The notes under the pieces are model-generated. The model ran no database searches. It saw nothing but the letters and a program-made list of their open reading frames with translations, and was not told the DNA's origin. A stretch of 64,000 nucleotides of DNA from Ectocarpus siliculosus (lineage: Eukaryota > Sar > Phaeophyceae > Ectocarpales > Ectocarpaceae). The position numbers and the translations under genes are program-made. Shown here piece by piece: positions 22,981 to 33,301 of this stretch. The stretch lies in contig FN649755.1 in assembly GCA_000310025.1 (NCBI GenBank), positions 3,941,923 to 4,005,922 of the forward strand. The letters run 5' to 3'. Each line of letters begins with the position of its first letter. The stretch's first letter is position 1.

Positions 22981-23984
22981 GTTGGTGGGGGGGGGGGTCT
23001 TGAAAGGAGGGAAAACTCCGACGACTATTTGTTCCGGCTCTATTGGTATGCGATCACCACTATGCGCACAGTCACCGCACGTTGATTCACCCTTATCCAT
23101 CTTTCAACGTGACCAATAACATACCAAACGTTTCCAACGTACCCTATCCCTTCAGCAGGCGTTTTCAATGTTTTGCTTGTATCATATCAGTATCGTAGAG
23201 TTTTGGGGGTTCAGTACCTCTTGTGAAAACATAGTATCGTCATCTTGTTGATGATACCCCTTCTTCGCCATCCTTCATACCAAGTAGAGAAGAACATACT
23301 ATTACAGGGGGTGGTATGGCACCCATACGACCACTCCGTCGCCCCCAGGCCCTCGTCACCTATAGTTGCCATATGTGGTTGATCCGCGCTCAGCAGAATA
23401 CCGAGATAATGCACGTCACAGAGTAGGGCGCCTTCTTTATTTTGATGCCCGTGAGTGGGTTTCTTAACGCCAGATATCAGGCAGTCCGTGGTCATGCGGT
23501 GTCGCCTAGCTCATGGATCGAGGACTTGAGATGGAATGAATATATATTGAATGCACGTGGCTCCGTGCTTAGGCATGTCATTTCTGTTAGCGTCGCATCC
23601 CACGCTGACTGGCTTTAGTGTTGGAGTGTAGGACAGGGCACGATGGAGCTGGGCTTCGAACCAATTTGAGCACGACCCTCTTCTCTTCACCTTGTTTGAG
23701 TACCCTTGAGTACGGAATGCAGATCTTTCACTACTACTTGGGGTTGTGGTGGGGTGATATCGACGAACAACACATATTGCTAGACGTGGTCCTCAAAGGG
23801 TTCACTGTTCGTGTGTAAGGTTCCTTGACCACCTGTCATCGACCCAAGGCAGACACGTCGCTACCACGTACCCGGCAGTAGAACTTTCCCGCATCAAGAC
23901 CCCCAGACATTCCCTAACCCAGACCCTACTTCTACTATACGCACTTCATGTTTACCTCCCGGTGTCCGTCCCGCCAAATGGGTG
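22981..23984. other. Non-coding stretch, nothing recognised
   Basis: After a G-rich tract at 22974-23000 there are only short open frames without similarity to known families and no clear repeats. Confidence 0.5.
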
Positions 23985-24020
23985 GGCGGCGATTTTACCA
24001 CCAGGTGGCCGCCGCGCCTA

Positions 24021-24105
24021 CAGGACCGATCACTGATGGCCAATCGTTCTTTCCTACCATGCCAAAGGTGGTTCAAGTCATGTTTCCCTATCCTATCTCT
24101 CCTAG
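24021..24105 (-). repeat. LINE family B 3' fragment, partial copy
   Basis: The plus-strand blocks AGGACCGATCACTGATGGCC, CCAATCGTTC and CCTATCTCTCCTA match the longer LINE family B copies at 24690-25130 and 27030-27600. Only part of the 3' untranslated region is left. Confidence 0.6.
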
Positions 24106-24175
24106 CGTTAGAAATTCCAGGCGTTTCAGCCCACCTACTTTTCAGCCCATATAGCGGTCGTATTCTCCTGGGAGG

Positions 24176-24600
24176 TGAGGGGGGTACTCAATATCGTGCA
24201 TGCCATAGTCGTTAGACTATGGACCTCGAATCCCTACAAAGCCGGGACGGAGCACACCAGGTCCTCACAGGACCAGGCTCGCCATCACCAAGCGCGAAGC
24301 GCCGTGAGGTACACGGAGAGTCGCTTGAAGGGTGCGCTGCATCCTGGTAAGGGTGTTGGGTATCTTGTGCGTACTTCCTGGCATACGGATGACAGCTGCG
24401 AATGGATTCATTTTTTTCTGGTTCTTTCATGTACAGAGACAGATAAAAGCACTGTGCAACTGCCTCGACGATGCTTGGCCAAGTTAACACAACGTGGTGT
24501 GGTCATCCCCTTTTGCACGGAGTGAGGGTTCTCGACCCCAGACAACATGGTGATCGACCACCATCATGGTTGCCGCAATACAAAATGAGGAAGAACAATA
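24176..24600 (+). repeat. SINE-like element, copy 2
   Basis: It begins after a G run with GTACTCAATATCGTGCATGCC and a TAGTCGTTAGACTATGGACC block, somewhat like the 5' part of a tRNA-derived promoter. It goes on through GCGCGAAGCGCCGTGAGGTA, GGTGCGCTGCATCCTG, GATGACAGCTGCG and the AACACAACGTGGTG block. The reversed copy at 25862-26412 has all these in the same order, so the element is about 550 bp. No protein is encoded. A tRNA origin is only an inference. Confidence 0.7.
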
Positions 24601-24689
24601 AGTAGTGGTACACGGGTTATGGACCGCATGACGCGCTCGGCGTGCTCTACAATGTCGTTGCCAAGCGAAGAAAAGACGTCAGCCGGGGA

Positions 24690-25130
24690 GGGGGGGGGGC
24701 GTACTCTTATGTTTTTCATGCCTTAGTGGTTACACCATTGACCACGCGTCCTCGAGAGGACGGAGTATTGTTCCCACAGGACCGATCACCGATGGCCAAT
24801 CGTTCCTTCCTACTTTGCCACAGGTGGCTCAAAAATGTCTTCCCTGGCCTATCTATCCTAACGATATGACTTCCCGCCTTTTCAAACCACTTCTTACTCC
24901 CCAGTACTGCTACCGTCTTCTACTCTCTATTCCATGCCTCAAACATCTCCCTGTACCTCCCTTGTATTTTTCCCAGCGGTCACGTACGCTTACGTCTCCT
25001 TTTTGTACAACTGACATTCCGCGACTACATGAACACGGTCTTCGCATTCGAAGCCGCAATCACGTTTGAACTTGTCGTCTTCGTCGTCTACCGTCCTATG
25101 GCTTCGTCGACGTTCTCAACGTCAGCCGGG
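24690..25130 (-). pseudogene. LINE family B 3' end, copy 2
   Basis: On the minus strand this contains the end of a LINE ORF2 with the cysteine-rich motif DCGFECEDRVHVVAECQ. A 3' untranslated region follows and ends in a run of C (G on the plus strand, near 24686-24696). The coding part is short and interrupted. It matches copy 3 (27030-27600) block by block. The motif resembles the CCHC-type tail of non-LTR retrotransposon polymerases. Confidence 0.7.
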
Positions 25131-25861
25131 CGGCGGACAAAGGTACGGTGAGACTTCGGGGGAAAACGTCGCGGAGGATACATACCTTGCGGTAACGTGC
25201 CGCTCGTGCAGCGCGTCCTTTGACTCAATCACACAGCTTCAGGGGTTTAGCCTGCGGCATATGTGAGGGGAAGTAGGAGAGCCCCAAAACACAGGGTTTC
25301 AATGTGTCCGCATTGACGCCGCAGAGGTGTGGAGAGCATGAACTTCCCCAGCACGTCTTAGACAGCTTGTGAGTGTTACGTTGGGCAGTATTACGGTGTG
25401 CGCTCATGATCATAGGGTCGTGTGCGCGTGCGTGGCCTGTCCAAACACTAAACACCTTTTCAGGACGACGTTGGCGAGCATGGCACACCAACGGTTGTCG
25501 AAATTAAGGGGCCCGTAATACTGTACAGTGTTACGGTATACGTAGCTCTCCGGTAGAGGATACAAGCGGGTGATCCCTTTTGCGGCCGTCCTCTCGACTT
25601 CCTATCCCTCGTGCACAATCACCAATCGCTAACGTCCGGCAATAATTGAGAGGCGTGGACGGAGAGAAACCCACGTGCATGGCAACTAGTCTACCTCGCT
25701 AGGCCTCCGTGAAGGTTTTACATTACATCTACTTCGTAGAATGTAGCTTGTACCTGTGTTTTTTTTTAAATACGTTCAATTGTTTCTTTCTTTTTGGGGG
25801 GTTTGGAGGGGGTCTAGCATTTTTGGGTCATGCAAGCACAATAACAATTATCCCGCACACC
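25131..25861. other. Non-coding stretch, nothing recognised
   Basis: Short frames only. It ends with a poly-C tract (25867-25878) and CCTCCGCCGGAGGGCC, which marks the edge of the reversed SINE-like copy. Confidence 0.5.
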
Positions 25862-26412
25862 TAGCCCCCCCCCCTCCGCCGGAGGGCCCCTCGGTGTTTG
25901 CCATCGGAATTGGGTTTTCGTCGCTTGGCAGCGATGATGGGGGTAAAACAAGCCGGTCGCTTCGTGATCTCGGCAACCAGGTTGCCGCTTTCTTTTCCTT
26001 TGTTTTTTATAGTGCGGTAACTATTTATGGATGGTGGTCGAGTAGATTACGTTGTGCGGGTCGAGAACCCTCACTTGTCGCAAACGGGATGATCGCACCG
26101 CGTTGTGTTAAAATGGTCAAGCACCCTCGAGGCAGTTACAGTGCTGATGACTGTCTCTGGAAGTGAAAGCGCCAGCAAATAAATTAGATCATACGCAGCT
26201 GTCATCCGTACGCAAGGAAGTAAGCACAAGATGCCGAACACCCTTAGCAGGATGCAGCGCACCCTTCATGCAACCCGCCGAATACCTCACGGCGCTTCGC
26301 GCTTGGTGATGTGAGCGCCTGGTCCGGTGAGAACCCGGCGTGCTCCGTCCCGGCATGCGAGGTCCATGGTCTAACGACTACGTCATGCACGACTAAAGTA
26401 CCCTCCCCCCCC
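25862..26412 (-). repeat. SINE-like element, copy 3 (reversed, most complete)
   Basis: Read on the minus strand, this has the same block order as copies 1 and 2 in one continuous unit: GCATGACGTAGTCGTTAGACC, GCGAAGCGCCGTGAGGTA, GATGACAGCTGCG, the AACACAACGCGGTGCG block, CGGCAACCTGGTTGCCGAG and CCAAGCGACGAAAACCCAA. Both ends carry C10-12 followed by CTCC(GC)CGGAGGGCC, so the copy is bounded by similar GC-rich sequence. Copies 1 and 3 face each other and form a large interrupted inverted repeat across 22.7-26.4 kb. Confidence 0.75.
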
Positions 26413-27029
26413 CCTCCCCGGAGGGCCGCGAAGAAAGTTTCTTTTCGCGGTACTTGTAGTTGGTTTTCAAGTCTTAAATAATACGGTAGTGCTTGGGACA
26501 ACCCCCCAAGCTGTAAAGCTCAGAACGTCTCAAAGCTTCTGGGACAAGTCCACCACGACCATTTGACCTTGGGCGAAAACTACAAAATAACATCAACAAA
26601 CAGCACACAGAACGAAATAACACATTATAACCATGCGTGGAACATCATCAATCCAAGCTTACTCGAGCCGGGAAAACACCGGAGAGGGGCTGGCGAGGAG
26701 CCTACGGTAGTGGCTTCACCTTCGCCACGTGCAACACCCGTGACAATTGCAGTTTGCCGTGCGTTGTACTTATTATGCCCGAAGCCCCCCACCTCCCCCA
26801 ACAAGACTAAACAGCCGCTTCTTCGAGCGCTTTCGCCTCGAGCGACTTCATCCTCCCTCCTCCTCCCTAACTCTACCCCTAACTCTCCTCCAACCTCTGC
26901 TACGGTGCCGTTGGCTGCGGTACAGGCAAGCTCGTCCAGGGGCTACGTCGATTGTACTACCGCCGTGCATGAAATGTGCCCCCTTTCAATAGGATTTTAT
27001 TATTTGGACCCGATTTAGTGAGGAAATTG
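26413..27029. other. Non-coding stretch, nothing recognised
   Basis: A proline and serine rich frame at 26563-27018 is of chance length and low complexity. No domains or repeats seen. Confidence 0.5.
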
Positions 27030-27600
27030 CATTGGGGGGGGGCGTACATATATGTTGTGCATGCCTTAGCGGGTACACGTTCTCGAGAGGACGGAGCACT
27101 GTGTTCCCACAGGACCGATCACCGATGGTCAATCGTTTCGTCCTACTTTGCCAAAGGTAGCTCAAAAATGTCTTCCCTAATCCATCTGTCCTATCGATAT
27201 CACTTCCCGCCTTTTCAACCCACCCAGTACAGGTACCGTTTCTCCTGGCTATTCCATGCATCATTCTTCTCCCTGTATCTCCCCTCTACTTTTCGCAGCT
27301 CAGTCATGTCCACTTTCCTCTCCGTCTTGTTCAACGAGCATTCCGCAACTACATGAACAAGGTCTTCGCACTCGGAGCCGCAATCACATTTGAACTTTTC
27401 GTCTTCATCGTCTACGTTCTCGAAGGCCAACATCCCCGGTTCTGAATTTGACCTTAAGCTCTGTCCCGGTACCCATTGGTCCATGTAGGTACTCCTTAAA
27501 CCCTATTCCTTCTTTCAACACTCCGTACAATTCTAGAACCTCCTTTTGCTTGGTTTTTGGTTGCAATCTGTTCTTCTCTCTGGGCACAAGCAACAGGGGG
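27030..27600 (-). pseudogene. LINE family B 3' end, copy 3 (best)
   Basis: The minus strand encodes the end of a non-LTR retrotransposon ORF2 in two overlapping frames. The first (27405-27593) has RLQPKTKQKEVLELYGVL and LKVKFRTGDVGLRERRR. The second (27215-27484) has the zinc-knuckle-like CDCGSECEDLVHVVAEC. A 3' untranslated region of about 180 bp then leads to a C run (27033-27040 on the plus strand is G). One frameshift lies near 27450. No RT core is upstream, so the copy is strongly 5'-truncated, as is usual for LINEs. Confidence 0.75.
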
Positions 27601-28059
27601 GAGCTTCCCCCCCCCCGGAGAGATCCAAAATATAGTTTCGGGGTTAGGCGTCAGCATTTATTTTTTGGTCGCACATTGGGTCACGTCATGATATTTCTCG
27701 TGGTACCTCATTGAGGCTTGGGCACCATAAGAGTATTCTCATGGTGCGTCATGGTACAGTACCCCATGACAGAGAGCGTCGAATCTCTACTGAGCTGCTG
27801 TCGAGTGCCGAGAGCTTCTCCCGAGCGTCTGACGTTGGATCAGCAGCGTAGGTCTATCCTCGATTGATTATTCATGATAAGGGTCGTGTGTGAACAAAAA
27901 CAATAGATGGAATACAGAATGTTGGGTCGCCTCTGTTGTACAATAGACAATAGACTGCTGTGCCCACTAGAAAAAATCACCAATTACACCGGCCTCTTCA
28001 ACCCGGCCATTGCTTCGCATGCTGATAGCGTTCAGGTTTTTTAACGTTGGCAAAGCCGC
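27601..28059. other. Upstream flank of the Ty3/gypsy element
   Basis: No gene. A 5' LTR should lie here if the element were complete, but I see no match to the candidate 3' LTR blocks near 35645 (TCGCATCTTCGATC) and 35932 (CAAGAGATC). The element is probably 5'-truncated or the LTRs have diverged. Confidence 0.5.
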
Positions 28060-29895
28060 ATGAAGTCGCACCGCGCGCGTGTACACAATAAAAATGGCCC
28101 GGGTAAGAGCAGCGGCCATACACAGGGTGACGGCCGCCGCTCTGGGAAACGTAACTCAACTACACACGCACCACCTCCGGCGCCGGCCGTAGGCGCCGCC
28201 GCGACCCCGGCGCCCGCCGCCGTACCTGGAACTCCGTACACTCAAAGTTCCGGAACCCCGCACTCGCGGGGTAACTGACACGCCGGTGACGGCCTTTTGC
28301 ACACATCGCCGTCAACAGCACCGGGTGTGCGCTGTACGACTAGTTCCCAAGATGTTCGTATCACACAGACGCCTTCGGGTTCGCCTATGTTAGTTTCCCA
28401 ACCTTTTATTTCTCAGATGTCGCCTCACGCCTCATCACAGCCTGTTTTGGATGACCGACGTGACTCGTCGGCGCCAAATACAGTCTTGTGGTGTGGGCGA
28501 AAGGCCGACCAGGCTTCGGGTGTCTCACGGACGCTCGCCCCGATGTCTACGCCCCCCGGAGGCATGGCTTCGGCTTCTCCCACCGTTTCGGCGGCTCCGG
28601 GTGATCTCGTCAACCACGCTGGAGCACAGGGACCTTCGGGACAGCCGCAGGCCCGCCGCGGTGGCTCGAGTACGCTTGTACCCACCGCGCCCCCTCCGGA
28701 CCCCTCGCGACGTTCCTCTACGGAGCACCAACGTCGCACGGTGCTGACTGCACGGCCGTTGCCGAGCGCAAGTAATGGTTTCCCCAAATCGGAAGGTTCA
28801 TGTTCTTTGTCACGAAATAGCGGTCCCGAGCCTCCCGCGGCCGCTGACCATGTTGGTCGAGCGCCCGCGATGAAGGCCGCTTTTATTGAACAGGCCTACG
28901 CCGACGTTTTGCGCGAAAACGCCCGCGTAGACCGCTTGGTTTCGCACGCTTCTGCGGCTGGTTCACCGCTCTTGCCTGCCTCTCCTCGTAACCCACAATC
29001 CGGCCCGCCTTCGGGCGGCACCCAGATTGTCCTGCCGGTTGCCGGTGCCATTTCTCTTGATGATATTTCTTCGAGGAAGGTAAGCGCACCCGCGCGGCAG
29101 GCCCCTGTTTTTGACGGTTGTCAGGAATACTATAACGATGAGGTTTTCCTCTTTTGGAAACCGCCGTCCTTTCTGTCTAACTGGACGCCCTGTGAGTTCT
29201 CGGTTCATGGCATTCGCTACGTGTGCGGCGAACAGTTCATAATGGCGGAGAAGGCCCGCATTTTCGGCGATGATGCCGCTTATGCCAAAATCATGGCTAC
29301 CTCCGACCCGAGAGAACACAAGTCCCTTGGTCGCAAGGTACGCGGTTTTGACCATGCTCTATGGGAGCTCCGGCGCGAGGATGTTGTCTTTTCGCTTTTG
29401 TATGCGAAATTCGCCCAAAATGCTGACGCGCGTGAACGTTTGTTGGCTACGGGTGATAGACAGATAGCAGAGGCCAGTCCTTATGACGGATTGTGGGGCA
29501 TTGGTGTTGATGCCTCCGATCCGCGTGCGGCGTCGCCCTCCAAGTGGACTGGTAAAAACCTCTTGGGCAAAGCGCTTGTTGCGACGCGCACGCTTCTGCG
29601 TGTGCGCCCGGTCGAGCCCGATAAGCCTTTACGCCCTGAACACTCGGGGCAACCTGCTCCCGTGTGTCCCACTATCCACGAAATTGCGCCCCCGGGTGAG
29701 GACTCTTCGGTCAATGATTCCTCGCCCGAGGACGCTCGCGGCCCGCTGGACGTGCCAGCCAACATGCCCGCGGACCACTCGAAACAGGTGCTGCATATTG
29801 CCTCTGCTGCTTTTCGCGAAGCCGCCGCTTCCCCACCGCCGCTATTGGCGGAACACGGCCCAGATTTGGTGAGCGGTGATGTTTTAGTAGATTGA
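28060..29895 (+). CDS. Gag-position ORF with C-terminal NADAR (YbiA-like) domain
   Basis: ATG at 28060 opens a basic, Ala/Pro-rich segment (MKSHRARVHNKN). This meets a TGA at 28276-28278 and the same frame then runs open to the TGA at 29893-29895. The first 270 codons after that TGA are low-complexity Ser/Pro/Thr rich, with no capsid fold or CCHC zinc knuckle visible. A complete NADAR domain lies at about 29107-29602: LFWKPPSFLSNW, GEQFIMAEKARIFGD, LGRKVRGFDHALW, ERLLATGDRQIAEASP, DGLWGIG and WTGKNLLGKAL. The Glu of GEQFIMAEK and the WGIG and W-G-N-LGK blocks are family hallmarks. Known NADAR proteins are N-glycosidases that act on riboflavin-pathway intermediates or remove ADP-ribose from nucleic-acid guanine. 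Its role here is unknown. Confidence 0.85.
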
Positions 29896-30864
29896 GATAC
29901 CTCTACGACGCGAGTCCGCGTTCATAGTGGTACCGGAGCCGTGTGTACAGCGCCTGGTGTAGCCCTTTTGGACTCGGGCTCACCTTCATCTTTCATTAGT
30001 GATTCTTTCCTTGAAGCCATGGAGGTGTCAGGAGCTGCATCTGTCCACAGCCGTCGTTCGGTGCCCGTTCGGCAGTGGGGTGGTTTTGGCTCTGGCAATG
30101 CTCTTGAAACCACCTCATCCGTGCGGCTGTCCGTTCAATTTTTTTATGGTGATAGTGCCACCGCTTCGTTAACGTTGTGGGTGTATGTTGTCCCAGCTGC
30201 CGCCACGGGTCACGCCCTCCTTCTTGGACGTGATAGTTGGATGCGTTTTAACTCTCGTTTGTCCACTACTTTGCCCACGCGGTCGGCAAGTGGACGCATT
30301 ATGGAGAAACTTTCTCTGTCATCGGATTTTACGACGGGAGCTTCCGCGTATGTCGCTGGACCCTCCGCCCCCGGGGCATCTTACTTCCTGCGGTACGCCG
30401 GCAGGAAGGGTGTCTCCCTTTCCGATAAACCCACTTTGACGAGGGTGAACCTCGTTCTCAACTCTGGCACCCCCGCTCTCACCGGCAACTATCTTGTCAC
30501 GTTTTTACCGAAACACGGCGCCCTCTCGGCGTCGGACGCGTTTGTTTCGGACGGGCCTCAACACATCCCATTGACAGGGTGCGCCGAGTTGGAGCCAGGT
30601 GAGGTGCTTGGAGTGGCGACTGCCCCACTTGTGCAGATTCCGCTTGCGTCGATTGATCCTACACCGCAGACGGCCGAGGGTGTTGGGTTGAGTGACCCTC
30701 CGCCGCCAGCCTGTTCCGCGGATGGGCCGCCGTCTCGCGTGAATTCTTTGCATTCAAACATCCCGGTTGCGGATCCGGAGATCTCGAATTCTCCTGCGCC
30801 TCACTGCCGCCGAAACCGCCGCCACCGGATCTGTTGGAACGCCTCTCAGAAGCGCAGCGAGTGA
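29896..30864 (+). CDS. Retroviral-type aspartic protease
   Basis: The frame follows the NADAR ORF directly in the same phase after a TGA, so a readthrough gag-pro fusion is possible. The catalytic motif is LLDSGSPSSFIS (D-S-G), and the later ALLLGRDSW is the flap-distal ILGxDW-like block, at the usual distance of about 85 residues. It would cleave the polyprotein. The last 190 residues have no recognised domain and lead toward RT. The frame ends with TGA at 30862-30864, with RT continuing in other frames. Confidence 0.75.
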   Translation, partial: DTSTTRVRVHSGTGAVCTAPGVALLDSGSPSSFISDSFLEAMEVSGAASVHSRRSVPVRQWGGFGSGNALETTSSVRLSVQFFYGDSATASLTLWVYVVPAAATGHALLLGRDSWMRFNSRLSTTLPTRSASGRIMEKLSLSSDFTTGASAYVAGPSAPGASYFLRYAGRKGVSLSDKPTLTRVNLVLNSGTPALTGNYLVTFLPKHGALSASDAFVSDGPQHIPLTGCAELEPGEVLGVATAPLVQIPLASIDPTPQTAEGVGLSDPPPPACSADGPPSRVNSLHSNIPVADPEISNSPAPHCRRNRRHRICWNASQKRSE

Positions 30865-32330
30865 GTTTTCGCGAGTTGTGGCAACGTTTGCCTGCACATT
30901 GCACGATGTGACTTTTGATTTACATGACTCGGGTTGGACCCCGGAAGCCATCGACAGCCTGGCGGATGTGCTGTGTGACTTTTCGGATGTGTTTTCGCGG
31001 TCACCGTCCGATTTCGGTTGCTGTTCCGTGAAACCGTTTCGTGTGGAAGTGCCCCCGGGAACGAAACCGTTGGCTTCGCGTCCCTATAGGCTCAACCCTC
31101 TGGTGGAAAAAGGTCGATGCAATTCTCGACCAATACCTTGCTGCCGGTCTTATTCAGACCTCGCAATCGCCGTGGGCGAGCCCTCTGGTTGTCATGCCTA
31201 AAAAGGACGGAAATATCTGCGTTTGACCGTGAACTACAAAAAGCTTAACAAATTGTGCAGCCTTGGTCAACAACCGCAGCCGCGAGTTGACCACATCATC
31301 GATTCCCTGCACAAGGGGAAGGTGTTTTCCATTTTCGATCTTAACTCCGCTTTCCACCAAATCACCGTCGAAGAGGACACGGTTCAGCTTACGGCGTTTT
31401 GTACGCCCACGCAACTTTTCGAGTGGCTCCGTATGCCTCAGGGAAGCTCCGTGGCACCGTCGTGGTTCACCATGGTCATCAACGAAGTGGTTAAAGGTCT
31501 GGACCATGTGCTTGCATACCTGGACGATGTGATTGGTTTGACGCCGACCCCATCCACCATGTCGCCAACATACGGATATTTTTGGAGCGTTTGGGCAAGT
31601 TCAACCTCAAGCTTTCTCCTGTCAAGAGTCACGTCGGCGCTAAGGAGGCTGTGTATTTAGGTCACACAATCTCCCCTGCGGGTATTAGTCCTCGTGCCGA
31701 TAAGGTCGAAGCCCTCACAAAAACGCCGCTGCCTAACAACGTCAAAAAGCTGCGTTCCTTGCTGGGTGGGCTTTCGTATTACCGCAAACTCATCAAGGGT
31801 TTGGCCATGCGCGTGAAACCACTCACAGACCTTTTGCGTAAGGACGCGAAGTTTTGTTTTACGCCGGCTATGGCGGATACCGTCAAAGAACTCTTGGCGA
31901 AACTGTCAGAACCTCCGGTTTTGGCTTTCCCGGATTGGGACGCTGTCGCAGATGGCGGCCGCCCTCTCCGGCTTTGCTGTGATGCCTGTATCGATGGTTT
32001 TGGTGCGGCCCTTGAACAGGAACAGGCCGATGGTTCCATCCGTCCCATTCTGTTCGTTAGCCGAGCTACGCTCGAATCCGAGCGCAACTGGACAGTGCTC
32101 GACTTGGAAGCTGGAAGTATCGTGTGGGCAATTAATCGCTTACGCGGTTATTTTTGGTCCACGCACTTTCTGATTTATTCGGATCACAAGGCTTTGGAGA
32201 GCATCGTCAAGGTGGGTGAACACAACGCCCGCGTCCAACGTTGGCTCGAGTTCCTTCCTCGTTCAATTACACCCTTGTCTACCGCAAAGGCACTGCCAAC
32301 GCCAATGCGGATTTTCTTTCGCGGTTGCCC
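30800..32330 (+). pseudogene. Ty3/gypsy reverse transcriptase and RNase H, frameshifted
   Basis: RT blocks in order are ILDQYLAAGLIQTSQSPWAS, VVMPKKDG, FSIFDLNSAFHQI, MPQGSSVAPSWF and the catalytic YLDD at 31517-31528. Then come VYLGHTISPAGI and the thumb block LRSLLGGLSYYR. RNase H follows from about 31975 with LCCDACIDGFGAALEQ (Asp at 31981), NWTVLDLEAGSIVWA and IYSDHKALE, ending in the YRKGTANANADFLSR block. At least five frame changes are needed (near 30900, 31110, 31215, 31550 and 32260) but hardly any internal stop. The enzyme would make element cDNA in the cytoplasm. This copy cannot express it in one piece. Confidence 0.85.
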
Positions 32331-32339
32331 CTGCCGGCA

Positions 32340-33110
32340 ACCGACGCGGATAGACACGGTCACACCAGTATCGCAGTCGATGACGCCGCGGGCGTGTATC
32401 TCATTCGTGCGTGCGGGCGGAGTTATCACTCTAGTTCGACGCCGAACATCGGCTTGGGTGGGCTTGACATTGACGATCAACGACACGCGTTGGCACACGC
32501 GCCTCTGACGGAGGACGACTTTGGGGACTTCCGCCGTTTTGGGCCACAAATGGTCCTGCCGGCTCTGTCGCCCTCCTCCGTAGTGGATTCGTCGAAATTT
32601 TCGCCGCCTGGTGTTTTCGCTGTCGTTTGCGATGCAGCCCCCGAGAGTTCTGTGCCCGATGGACCTCCTCCGGCTTCCGTTTCTGCGGAGCCAGACGTCG
32701 CTCCCTCGTCCACCGTCGGAACCTCCTCAGCTGCCCTGTCGCTTTCGCGTGGCCCTCTGATTTCTTCTCGTACCCGGGCGAGAACGAATTCGGCCTCGGG
32801 CATGGCTCACAGCCGTCCCAATTATTTTCCGCAACAACCACGGGCCGTTGTGGTGCCCAGACCGCCGCGACCTCCTCGAACGCCGGCCCGGTCGAGCCGT
32901 GCCGCGCGGTCTACGAGAACCGTGGGTAGCCCTACTTCTGGCCCGCTGCCTTCTTCGGCGCCGGCTGAATTGCAGCCGCCGCCGCCCGCGCCTGCTGCCG
33001 CCACCCCGGCGCCACCGCCGCCCGCGGCGCCCATGCCGCCAGTATTGTCGCCCGCAGGTACTAGCCCTGCGACTTCCGTGGTGCCGCCCACGGCCGCTGA
33101 GGAAGCTCAC
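32340..33110 (+). CDS. Pro/Ala/Ser-rich spacer between RNase H and integrase
   Basis: The open frame 32241-33575 continues from the end of RNase H into about 250 residues rich in Pro, Ala, Ser and Arg. It includes RPPRPPRTPARSSRAARS and PPPPAPAAATPAPPPP. It then passes into the region before the integrase zinc finger (AEEAHLRDCVHTF onward). Most Ty3 elements have only a short linker here. The stretch is GC-rich and likely disordered. It may be a real spacer or expanded low-complexity sequence. Confidence 0.6.
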
Positions 33111-33301
33111 CTCCGCGACTGTGTACATACATTCTCGCATGCCGATTGGGCCCGAGAACAGCTGTCAGCAAGTGAGTGTGTCGCGGTTATACATTTTTTG
33201 TCTTTGGGATCCCCGGCGGTTTTGCCGGATACATTCTGGGATTGCTTGCCCTGTGCGCGACGGCCGGCGTTCTCTGATGTTGTCGCCCTCGCATCTAAAA
33301 C

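Noticed and set aside
24190-24240. Possible tRNA gene at the head of the SINE-like element
   Set aside because: Only an A-box-like block is suggestive; no cloverleaf or proper T-arm could be folded.
27740-28050. Search for the 5' LTR and primer binding site of the Ty3 element
   Set aside because: No block shared with the candidate 3' LTR and no convincing tRNA complement was found.
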